From contig NC_084665.1 of NCBI RefSeq assembly GCF_028389875.1, positions 3,534,001-3,598,000 of the forward strand: a stretch of DNA of 64,000 nt, read 5' to 3'. Source of the DNA: Rhea pennata (taxonomy: Eukaryota > Chordata > Aves > Rheiformes > Rheidae). Positions 47,841 through 59,900 of this stretch are shown here, in pieces (position 1 is the first letter of the stretch; every line of letters starts with the position of its first letter). Position numbers and translations under genes: made by a program. The notes beneath the pieces were generated by a model, which was not told the origin of the DNA, did no database searches, and worked only from the letters and a program-made list of their open reading frames with translations.

Positions 47841-47980
47841 TCATTTCCCAGTTCTAGCAACTGCCTGAATTGCTTTGATCCACTCTGTACGCTCTGCGGA
47901 TGAGGCTGCTTGCAAGTAATAGTGGATTTCATTTGAGGTGATGATTTCAAACAGGTTATTGTCAATATCATACTTCTTGG
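47841..47980 (-). CDS. PLEK: PLEK exon 9 (PH2 C-terminal helix, stop)
   Basis: 140 nt: [20 protein letters not shown] then a helix containing [10 protein letters not shown] and ending ARTGK, TGA. The Trp of the PH C-terminal helix is conserved. Acceptor CCCTGTAG|CC. Confidence 0.95.
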
Positions 47981-50900
47981 CTACAGGGAAGAAATAAGGA
48001 AGTCAGTTAAGAGAACGAAGTCTTGTATTTACAATGTTTCTGTTTTTACACACCATAAAGGCATTTCCTGACTTTTTACAGCTGTGTCTGATCATGCCTT
48101 TGCAAACAGTTCACAACTTCAAGCCCATGAGATCTGTCTCTCTCACGAAGAAAAAGAAATATTAATTCTGCACATTCCACTTTCAAGAGACTCTGTTGAA
48201 CTGATCCCCAATTGTGGAAGGATCTGCAACCTTGCAGCCAGGTCATATGCCTCAAACCCAGCAGTGCCTTGCAAGCTACAGAGAAAAGACATTTAAGCTC
48301 ACAGAGAAGTCTCTGGCTCTTTTCACACCTGGCAGTGCAGCCTACACTGGTGTTGAGATGACAGACTTCCTTGCCAAGAATGACAGTCTGTCTCTCAGAG
48401 AGACAAAAATGCCTGGAATGGATGTCCTTATTCCTTACAGCAATAGTTAAGCATTGCTGTTGCCAAAAGAGATAGTTTTAGCAGGGGATAGCATATATAG
48501 AGTAACAATTCATTGGCATAACCATCTCTAACCTTCTATCTTTATCACAGTATCCTTCTCCAGTAATTAACACATCAGTAGAGAGCCTAGCTACTAGAAT
48601 TATTGAATCATTGCAAATAGATTGTTTTTGACTCAAACCATTTATGACTTCACACAGACAGAAAGGATGCACTAAAATGTATCACACAACTCTTTGAACA
48701 TGGTTCCTTACAGTCTGGCATATCTTCCACTACTGTGACCACGCAGCCCCTCAAGTGAATTGCTCCTAGTGGATCTTCTCCCTAGGGTGGATAGGAAATC
48801 AAAATGAAATACATTTCCAAAACCAATCACATGTCAACATCTGACTACAATTCCATAACAGAAACAAGAATATTTCAGAACTGAACATGTCATCTCTGAA
48901 AAACAGGGGATCCTCAGACTGTGAGGGATATTGGGTGGAGGGGGGAAGACCTGTGTGTGAATATAGAATCTCTGCTGAAATTCAGGGTCTGCAGAATATT
49001 TTGTATCTCCTGAGTGAATATGCAAGAGGAAGTGTGGGTTAAACAAGTGGACAGTGAGGCGGCTTAAGAACTGGTTGAAAAGCAGAGCTCAGAGGGTCAT
49101 CATCAGTGGTGTGGAGTCTAGTTGGAGGCCCGTGGCTAGTGGAGTCCCCCAGGGGTCAGCACTGGGTCCCATCCTGCTCAACTTCTTCATCAATGACCTG
49201 GATGAGGGGACAGAGTGCCTCCGCAGCAAGGTTGCTGATGCTACCAAGCTGGGAGGAGTGGCTGACACACCTGAGGGCTGTGCTGCCATTCAGAGAGACC
49301 TGGGGAGGCTGGAGGGTTGGGCAGAGAGGAACATCCTGAGGTTCAACAAGGGCAAGTGCTGGGTCCTGCACCTAGGGAAAAATAATCCTAGGCACCAGTA
49401 CAAGCTGAGGGCTGACCTTGTGGAGAGCAGCTCTGCAGAGGAGGACCTGGGAGTGCTGGTGGATGACAAATTGACCATGAGGCAGCAATGTGCCCTTGTG
49501 GCCAGGAAGGCCAATGGTCTCCTGGGCGGCATTAGGAAGAGTGTTGCCAGCAGGTGGAGGGAGGTGATCCTGCCCCTCTACTCAGCCCTGGGGAGGCCTC
49601 ATCTTGAGTCCTGCATCCACTTCTGGGCTCCCCAGTATAAGAGAGACATGGAGCTACTGCAGAGAGTCCAGCGTAGGGCTACAAAGATGATCAGAGGGCT
49701 GGAGCACCTGCCCTCTTGATGAATGGCTGCGAGAGCTGGGCCTCTTCAGCCTGGGGAAGAGAAGACTGAGGGGGGATCTTATCAGTGTCTGTAAGCACCT
49801 GAAGGGAGGGTGTCATGGGGATGGGGACAAACTCTTTTCAGTTGTCCCATGTGACAGGACAAGAGACAACAGGCACAAACTGAACCACAGGAAGTTCTGC
49901 CTGAACGTGAGGGGGAATTTCTTCCCTGTGAGAGTGATGGAGCACTGGCACAGGTTGCCCAGAGACGTTGTAGAGTCTCCTTCTCTGGAGATCTTCAAGG
50001 CCCGCCTGGATGCAACCCTGTCTGACATGCTCTAGGTGACCCTGCTGAGCAGGGAGGTTGGACTAGATGACCTCCAGAGGTCCCTTCCAACCTTACTGAT
50101 TCTATGATTCTATGATACAAGCCCTGTGCCAACCATAAGCTCTATTTCAATTTCATCAGTGAATAGAAAGTGTAGATAATCAGAAAGAAGAATAGACCTT
50201 AGAAATGCCTTTATCAAGCAGCAGAAGCAACTATACCCTTACTTAAAATTTGGCCTTCTTGCATGCCTCAGGACTGTGACAGCCAAAGAACACATAAAAA
50301 AGCATTTTTGCTGGCATAAGCCTGAAGCAAGCAGTCTCTGTGCATTGACATATCTCAGCCCTTTCATGGGGGAAGCCTGGATTGGGAGAAGCATGCTGGG
50401 AATAGAGAGATCAAACTCCTCAAGGCTGATTCTCCAGTGTGTCTAGGCTGCCTCTGCCAAGGGGGACAGGCATAGCCTAAAGCACCTCTAACTCACAGTA
50501 CAATGGCACTGCTCCTGCAGCAAGGCAGGGCAAACTAAACCCTGTGGGCTGAGCCTGCCTGAATGCTAGCTTTGTGGGACAGGCTTTGCTCATGGTAATG
50601 CATTTCTTGGGGCAGAGTTTGGCCCATTGTATTAACACAAAAATGGAACACCATGACTCAGCCTGACACAGAAAATACTTTAGTTATAAACTGCAAAATG
50701 ACTGCGCTGTTTTCATTTGCTCTTCTAACCTTGTTAATTTTAATCAAATGAGAGTATATCTTTATTTTCATTAATCACAAAGAAGAGGTGAGAGCACAGT
50801 TCAGTGCTGCCTGTTTCCCAGCTCTGAATGGCACTTCCCATCCTGACTTGGCAGCTTGGGAAACCATCCTTCTCTCCACTTTTCCAGAGAGCTGCCAAGC

Positions 50901-53900
50901 AATGTGAGCACAAATAGTTCCACTTGGCCTTCCCCATCAGACATTCTCAAGCACATATTCCATTCAGATATTTCTACAAGAAAATTTTGGCTTTAGCCAA
51001 AATAAACAGAAATAAACAACAGTTGACCAAATGTTTCTTACTCCAGCAGGATCATAGTAGTGAAGATATGCAGGGTCATCTCTTAAAACAAACTTTCTCA
51101 CTTTCCAGTTTTTCCTCCGATGTCCCTGGAAAAATTCAAAAACATGGATGTCATGAACTGCTTTGCCTACATGTGCTTACAGCCAGCACATACCCATACC
51201 CCACACACATATGAGAGAACACACAAATATAGAAGGGGAAAAGATGAATATTTTGCACAAAAAAATACACAGTGGAGCAGGGACTTGAATCTGGCCTTTC
51301 TGCATCCCACCGTACTGCCCCAAAACCTGGGCTATCGAATTAATTTCTCTTTTTTTCTTTTTGTACAAAGTGAATTATACACAGCTCCAGTATGGAAGAT
51401 TCTCCTAAAAACATCTCAGAGCTTGGTAGTTATGACACTCACATAAGATCTGTGAGGCTTAGGCTTAAATGCTTGCAACAAAACGTGTCTGTGAAATATC
51501 TTGCAGGTAGGCACCCTGGAGTGTTGGCAACAGTGATCTGAAGGCCCCTCTCCCACTGCAAACAAACAGGAAAAAAAAAAAGCCTAAACCGGTTCACGCA
51601 CAGAACTGCTGGAGAGGGCTGATGGCTCAGAAACTCAAGCAGAAATACCACCACCTCTCAATATGGAAGTAGATGCCTCATTGCTTTTAGCAGCAGGGTT
51701 CAGATCCTAACCATTCTCCTCAGCATCTCTTACTGGCTGGTGTAAGAAGCTTTCCCACCAACCTGTGACCTTCCAGTAACACCATTCTCAGGCATCCAGC
51801 CCTCCCGGGGTATCGCCCTGAGCACTGCAATGTGCCTGGTCCCTGAATGCCTCCCGCACAGGTGAGGATGCCACCTAGAAAGAAGTCAGGTACAGCAGAC
51901 CAAGCACAAAGTCTGCACATAGATTTAACTCTAAGCTGTGTAGGCACCTAAATCATATTATCAAAAGCTGCCTTGACCTTTAGTCCACCAGCTCCAACCA
52001 GAGCTGATTTGTAAGTGCTCTCTAGCTCTTGGAGATATCATCATATAGCTCAGCATGGGTCACAGCTGATGACCTCATGGACTTGTGGACCCCAAACACT
52101 CATGGACTACGTCCAGTTCATCCAGTCCTACCCCTTTCTCCAGGAAGCTGGGAAATGCTTCCTCCAGTGAATATGCACACCCTGCCATTCACAGCCTGAG
52201 TCTGATGAGTAACCACAAAAGCTGCAGACTGTGAGACAGTCAAGGGATCCGGATCCTCTGATCAGGCAAGCTTGACCCAGCTGTACTCATGTTGTGGTGC
52301 TCACATCAAGGTAACCTGGGGAACTGGTTCACAGCACTTCACAACAGATCCGGATTTTCCCCAGCCATCATGTCAGTCTTGAAAACAGGCATTTGCAGCA
52401 GAAGCAGTGACACTTCCAAGTAATGATCCACAGTTCACAGCAGGCTCCCATAGCCAGACTAACACTGGTAGAAGGCTGTTGTGAATCATTTCCTCTCAGC
52501 ACTTCAAAATATTAGTTTCTCAATTAACTACTGCTGTTTACAAGGGAGTTCTTACTAACTAAACAGAGATGAACGTGACAGGGTAAACGTTAGCAGAAAG
52601 ACTCATACCTAACTTCTTTCATTTCTTTTGAGTACTGTGGTTGAGCAAGAGAAATACAAGTGAGCAGCACCAAAAATTACTTATATTTCCAATAGATATT
52701 TTCTGGTATCACTCAAGGCACCAGACTTCAAGAGGAAGTAGGTATCCATTCTAAAGCACCGGCTCCTATGTGAGCTAGCAGGAGCATACACACACACAAA
52801 ACATTAAAAGGTGTTTTTTCTCTCTCAGTTCCCCTGAAAAGGGGCTAAGAGAATGTTCAAAGAAGCAGCAGCACAGCAGCCACTATCTCTCTTCAGTTAA
52901 CAGTACTACAGACATTTTAACAGCACCCATCATACATTACAATGACATCTATGTGCCCTGGTATCTGCACCTGCACAACAGTTGAAGGAAGTCCTGCAAC
53001 AGGTCCTAAGGCTCCAGCTGATATGACTTAGTGATTCATACTATGGACATTAAAGATCATGCAGAGGTGACTTAAACAGTTTCTGCTTCTAGCCACTTCT
53101 GGAGACTACAGCCCTTGCCTAAACTACCACTGTTCCCAACCCAGCCTAATAATTGCAGATATCATCAATTTAATACTCCAGGCCCTCACAGGAATTGAGA
53201 AGAGCAGACATGCAGCCTGTTCTACTGATTCTGCCACAGGGATAATATCATCCAGCAGAGAGGTAAGATGAACAGCTGGATTAATATTTAAACTGCTTCA
53301 GCATAACCTGACAGAAGTCACAAGTCATTCTCTGAAAGGGGAGTGGTATTTAGAGACACAGAGTTGTACCTGGTACAGCATTACCTGCCAATCTGCAGCA
53401 GAAGAGCTCAATGCTATAGCTGTCTTACATCTCTTTTGCTTCAATGCTCAAGTGAACTATCATCCCAGTGGGCCAGTTTGAGCAATGCTGGTCACCCTCA
53501 TATTGCAAATACATTGAAAAACACCCCTGCACATGGTTTTGGCTTGCTCTCCTACACAACTGGGTTATCATATCACACCAAGGGGTGATTCATCCTCTGA
53601 GAGGAACCTGGGTACTCATCAGAGCTCAACATATGCCTCACCACTCCCAGACAGGGCAGCAAATTTAAAAACTGTGTCTGATCTAACATTACAGTACTTT
53701 ATAATCTTATCCTACGGGCTTTTCTGTTTTCCTACTCCATCCTGTTAAAATAACTGGAGAATCCTGGTCCTGCTTTTGCTTTGCTAATATCTGATTGCAA
53801 AGGCATTAGTAAGGACCTTATACTGACATTCACTCTCTGGTTTAAAGTTTGACTGGAAAGGAAGACACACAGTTATTTTCTATCCTCTACAGATGGGAAA

Positions 53901-56900
53901 GGATCAAACATTAGTGACTAAGAGGACTTATTTTTCCAGGTATGATGAAAAAGATGGCATCTGAATATATATTTTTGTGTCCAGAGGAACACTGCATGGG
54001 GAGCCTTTTTACTTGAGTTCAGTTCCAATTATTTGATACATCTTCTGATTAAGCATTCTTTCTTGTCAAGTTAAGACTATAAACTATCTTAATATTTTGT
54101 AGTAAGAGCAATAAACCTTGCAAAGTTTGACACAAGTGCTGCCATTTTGGTACAGAAATGGTTCTGTGTAAAGGGAAGTGTGACACAGATTAAACCTGGC
54201 AAGTGTGGAAATGTACAAAAATACCCTTGTATTCATGCAGCATCATTCCAGTGACAGAATGGAATATAAAATACTGACCTGTTTCAGTAAGCATCCTTGT
54301 TTGACCACCATGCCTCTGAATTCCTCTTTCAAGACCACATCATCATCGCTAGAATTCCCCTCACAGAAAAAGCCACTGTCTGGCTGCATAAACACAAGAG
54401 AGATTTCAGAAGTCACACACAACTGCTGTATGTATACGTACATGTATAATATGGCCTTTCTTTGGCCCCCTTCCAGCCTGTTTTTTGCCAGCCAAGAATC
54501 AAGCCTTTCACTGGAAAATTTCCTAGTGAAGCTGAGGAGCTCTCCAAGTCACCATGGAAGCATTTTAGTATGAGGTGGCACTGCACACCATGGATCTCAC
54601 TGGTACTGACTCAAATTGGAAATCAAGGTGAAAGCAAGCAGAGTGCACACGGACTACCACATGTCCAGGTAATAAGAAATTCTGATGGCCAAAGCTGCTA
54701 GCAGTGTCTATGCTTCCATTTCTGCCCAGGCAAGATCTCCTTACCACAGAGATATTCTAGGAAAACAAATGAAATGATGGGAGATTCATTTTGCTGAAGT
54801 CAAACGACTACATGGTAAACATAAAGAGAATTGAATATTTAAATATTCTTACTTGGCAGAAGGAATTCATTTTTGTTAGCCTAAGTTCATAAGCCAAATA
54901 TCTTTAAAAGAGTATTTAGCCATGATTGTGATATTGCAAGTTCTTGTAATCAAAGCACAGAGTATGAAGTACTAAACTGAAAAGGCTGGGCAAGCCTTTA
55001 AGGACAGGTGGTCTGGCTGGGGATATTAAAAAAATAAGTTTGCCTCTTTGCTCACAGTCAAGCCTGTGCCACTGTGTGCCGAGTCAGATCTGATGGCTAA
55101 ACACACAAAAATGAGTTTGCAGCTTGTGCCACTCCAGGAAATCACATGATAATGAATTACTCCCTTCCCTGGCCGTTGAATCATCAGCGGAATTTTAGCG
55201 GTCACTGCCGGTGTTCACCAGCAATGCTGGTTGTCACTAATTTCTGGTCACTGCTGAAACTGCTGGGAACAAAATCTAAGTTAGAAAGAACCCAGCTTGA
55301 CCTCAGCCCTCAGATCACACTTAAAAAGGGTGTGAGGAAAACTGACTGCTTACAAATATTAAACTGAGCAACTTCATTCTGAATGCCACATAGAGAAAGG
55401 AAATGAACATGGATCTCTCTGTCTCTAGACAATCTTTCCTCCAAGACTTAAGAAACCCAATAAACCTGAGAAAGTTGAGCATCTGACAGGCTGAGACAAG
55501 AGAAAACCAGAATATAACACTCACAAAATAATAATAGGCATCGCTGAGATCTAAGAAGGGAGTGTCTGAGAGTCCCTCTGCAGCAGCCTTAGATGTATCC
55601 CCTGCAGGCTGTAGGTAGCCTTCATTCAAGAGGGAAGAGGCAAGCATGAGGCCTTCTTTGCGATTTCGGATGGAGTTGCTAGATACTAGCCAGTCAATCA
55701 CACAGGTGCCTGGTTACAAGGGAATCAACAAGACTATTAGCCACAAACCAAGACAGACATGAAGAATGCTAACAATACACAGGCAACAAACCTACTCCAT
55801 CTATTCACCAGTCTGCTAGAAGTTATTCTCAGGGACAACAGAGAGAGCTAATATGGAGAGGTGCCTTGATCATCCAGTGAGGTACAGCCACCATGAGTAA
55901 TGGGAGGGGGCCAGCAGAACTCTTGAACATTGTACCTCAGGGAGAAAAGAGATGGAAAAGGATGCAGGGCTGAGCTGGGAAACCTCAGTGTTAGGGAATG
56001 AAGAAGCACTACAGACAGCCAAGCCTGGAGAAGGCAGTCTTCTGAGCTGCTATGCCCTGACATAGCATCTTAGAAATGGTGACTGTTGACCTTAGCACCC
56101 ACAGATTTGACTTGGAGCAAGATAGGCATTACAGTGTGGCAGTTTGTTGATCAAGAATTCAGAGTGGAATAATTCAGCTGGAGATAAGTGTGTTATTCAA
56201 TTTTCTACAAAGACTTATTTCAATCTTTCTGGCACTAGTTCTTTTTCAGGGCAGGGTATAATACCTGCCCTCCTCTCCAGCCTACCATGGCCATATCTGA
56301 ACAGCTTTTCAAAATTCATCCTTTGAGCATCTTCTGTGTTGATTAAGGAAACCTCTGACAGATTTTCTTCTCAGACTTCTCTGTGTTCTCAAAGCTTAGA
56401 GCTATTTTTGTCTATCTTTGCCCTCTTGGCCCTCTGCCCCTTTTGCTGTGTGAAAATGGGGAACAAGATCTCCTTACCTGTAAAGCAGTGGTTGAACACT
56501 TTTTTATCTTTTTCCAGCTTTAACTCCTTTATTCCCTTTTCAGGATCTTTCATTGAAAGGTATAAAGCACTGTGCAGAAAAAGAACCACAGGAATGGTTA
56601 GAAAACAGAAAGCTTTAGCCAACCGGTACAATAGCCCTCATTTACTGAGTTCCTCATATTTTGCTGGCATCACAATCTCCTGTAAAGTTGGCTGCACAAA
56701 GCCTTGAGGCCTCACCACATATCTACCACAGCTGCAGGAGCAGAAGAATAAGTACACAAAGGCCAGGGCTTACCCCATCCCATTTTGAGACTAGAACAAT
56801 TTGTGGTGACTGTAGTGTGAACAGAGGAACACCCACAGCTGCAAGCTCTTTTGCAGGGCCCCGCAACCCCAGTGCTGATACCAGAGCTCACTGATTTGCT

Positions 56901-59900
56901 ATGTTCCCCCTAAGGTCCTCGGCAGAGCAGGAGACGTGCAACAATGACATCTCCAAAGTCTCCACGCTTTCCGAAGCCCTGAGTAATGTCAGTTACTGCT
57001 GGTCTGATTTCCTTCCTCTCACCTGCTTTTCACTTGCTCAAAACTCTAATTCCTCGGGGCTCTGAAGTGATAAGCAGGCCAAATACTAAATGCCACAGGC
57101 CAAGTCCTATGGATTGGTATTCAGTCAGGGTGACTCTCTGCTGAAACCAGTGAAGTTGATTTAGTTAGAACTTGGCCCTATGCAGTTTTATAGCTCTCCC
57201 AGGAGCACTGCAGACTCATTCGTACCCTAGTATTTACTCCTCAGAGGCAGAAAATATGTTGTCTTTACTTTATAAACCAGAGACTAGCAGATGGCTTCCT
57301 GTGTATGCCCTTTATCTCTCCTTGGCTCCTTCTGCCAGCTACAAGTTCTCTGTCAGACCCCGCTCTCCCTCCCTCATCTAAGAATTATTGCTAACAGCAA
57401 CATCTGTCTGGAAAACAAAGAACAAGTTTGAAATATTTTTTACAAAACACAGTTGTATAAAAATGCCTCTCCTGAAAGAATCATAATTTTGGTTGGCAAT
57501 CCTTTTGCACTGCGGTGTGCTCAGAAACCTCCTTATCAGCAAAATCCTTTGACAAATAACATGTTTTGATAAAAAAATAACATGTTCAAAAATGATCTTC
57601 CCAGTTCTGATTGCTAGCTAGCTCATTTCTACCATGCTTTGTCCCCTGAAACAGTTAGTCATGCAGAAAGGACTCTGAGGGAAACTGGATAGGTAACATG
57701 GACACACACGTCTTCCATATGAGAACAAACCTCAGGTTGATTGTTTCAGGCAGTCTGATCGACTTTCTTGTGGATTTTCTAGCAAATCTCTGGCCTCCAT
57801 CTATGCAATGAATAGCTTTCTTGATATCCCGTACCCAGGCATCTCTCTCCTCCAGGTAGGCAGCTTGGAAGAAATGGTCCTGCTGTTTGGCTGCAGTGAG
57901 CTTGAAAACAAACTGCAATGACAAATGATGTTTTTTAAAGTTACTTTTTTGTAGCCAGGTAAGTACAATTACTCTAGTTTCATCACTACATATACAGCCT
58001 ACCTGTGTTTGAGGCCGTATGGAAAATGTCTTAGACATTTCCACAGTTAACACCAAAAAACTCTGCAGAAAAACAAGAACTCACTGACTCCCACTGGACA
58101 CTCCAGATGTTGTCAGTTCAGTCAAGGCACTGACAAAGCTGTTGATTTTAACTTTTGCTGTGAAGTTTAACACAGCTAAAAGACTGAACTGCCCAGCCTC
58201 TGCAGGCTTACAGTGGGTGTAAGCTTGTCTTAATGTAGAGGTGTGATCATTCTTAAGTTGGACAAAAGCCTGCATCATGCTGCTCAGTTACTGATACACT
58301 GGGTGAGAAATGCACGCAATCATACTGGGGAGGAACTGAACAAAGTTGCAGCCTAGCACACCTTTAAGGGCTTGGTGGGGAGATGGTATAGTCAAACCTT
58401 AGCTACACCTTACGATCACTGCCTATTAAAACACATTCACAACGATGGAAATACTGTGTTGCTAAAAAAGAGATAATAGATCTTTAGAAAGGAGTTTTAG
58501 GCAGGAAAAAGCTCACCAACCTCAAAAAAAGAAAAAGCCACACAAGCTTCAGATTGCTTGATCTCGTTTTCATTCAGTGATATTCTGGATGAAAAATCTA
58601 GATTTATTTACTCAAACAAGAGGGCTTCCACTTCCTTTAAAATATAGTTTCCCGCAAGTGGAATTGTAATTTGTTCCATAATTGTATTAGAATAAACACA
58701 ACAGATTTTGATTGTCATAGGGTAAAGCTCAGTGAATCTGTGAATCAGTGAATCTACTGCAATGAAACCGAAACACCATTTACAAGTCTACTGAAGCCTG
58801 CTTTTGTACATGGTATAATTCTGAGCTTCCCCAAAACAAATCTTTCAGATCACTGCCAATGGTAAACAAATTCTGACACCCTGAAATTGTGCAGAAGTCC
58901 CACTGTCTTCAGTGGAAGAAAGATTTCAAAATTGCAAAGCCCTGAATACTCAAAAATCCTTTTCAAACAAAAAAGTAACTGACTCTTTTCTGACATTGCT
59001 CAGGTTTCCAGTAACACCCACCTTCAGTGAACAGTGCTTGTTTAAAGTAGCCAGGCAGATCTCTAAAAATCCAAACAGACAAGTGTCACGCTAACACTCT
59101 GCAACACCAGAACGGAACAAAGTGCAAAAGCAGGTTTAACCAAGGGGGCAATTAGGGTTCTCTGAATGGAGGAACTGAGAAGCAATGCACACTGAAATGT
59201 TAGAGAAGCTTTTTTGTTTCCAGTACACAGAAGAGACTAGAAAAGCTTTTTTCCTTCCACCTCTAGCTATCAGAAAACTTAGACCTCTAAGCTAAATATT
59301 CAAGAATCCTCTGAAATTGGTGAAGAGGTTAAGTTTCAAATTCTAGAATATCACATTAAGCAATGATCAAACTTCAATTGTGAACAGCAGTGATTGGATG
59401 TTGAAATAAAATCTCAAAACATACAGTCAGCTATAGCTCTGCTTAGCAAATCAAAGATTGCTTCCTTTTCCCTTTCACCTCAGCACCTGCCTTTGGGCAA
59501 TTGGTTTTAAAAGCATGTTAGTGAAGTACCTTGTACATAAATTATTGGTTTCAGCTAGGTCTTAATGCAAGGATCCAATCTGATTTAAAAAGCTGAAATA
59601 TAATCGGATATAAAAGTCTGTTCATTGTTTGGTATTCACTACTCCCAAACTGGGCCCAGATGAGTGAGACTAGACTTAAAGCTGACCTAACAAGAATTAT
59701 CACACTTCTCAGAACTCCTGTCCTAAAAACATACTTTCATTTTTAGCCATAGGAAGTGAACAAGTGAGAACCAAAAGGAACCAGAATAATTCTCAGAGAA
59801 AGCAGAACTGTATGTTTTAGCATGTAATCAACTAGAACACAGAAAGGAACACAGAAGCTTTGAATTCAACAGTATAGTAAAGCTATAAATCTAAGATACT

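Noticed and set aside
52244..52255. 12-bp palindrome GGATCCGGATCC
   Set aside because: Short restriction-site-like palindrome, expected by chance and without context.
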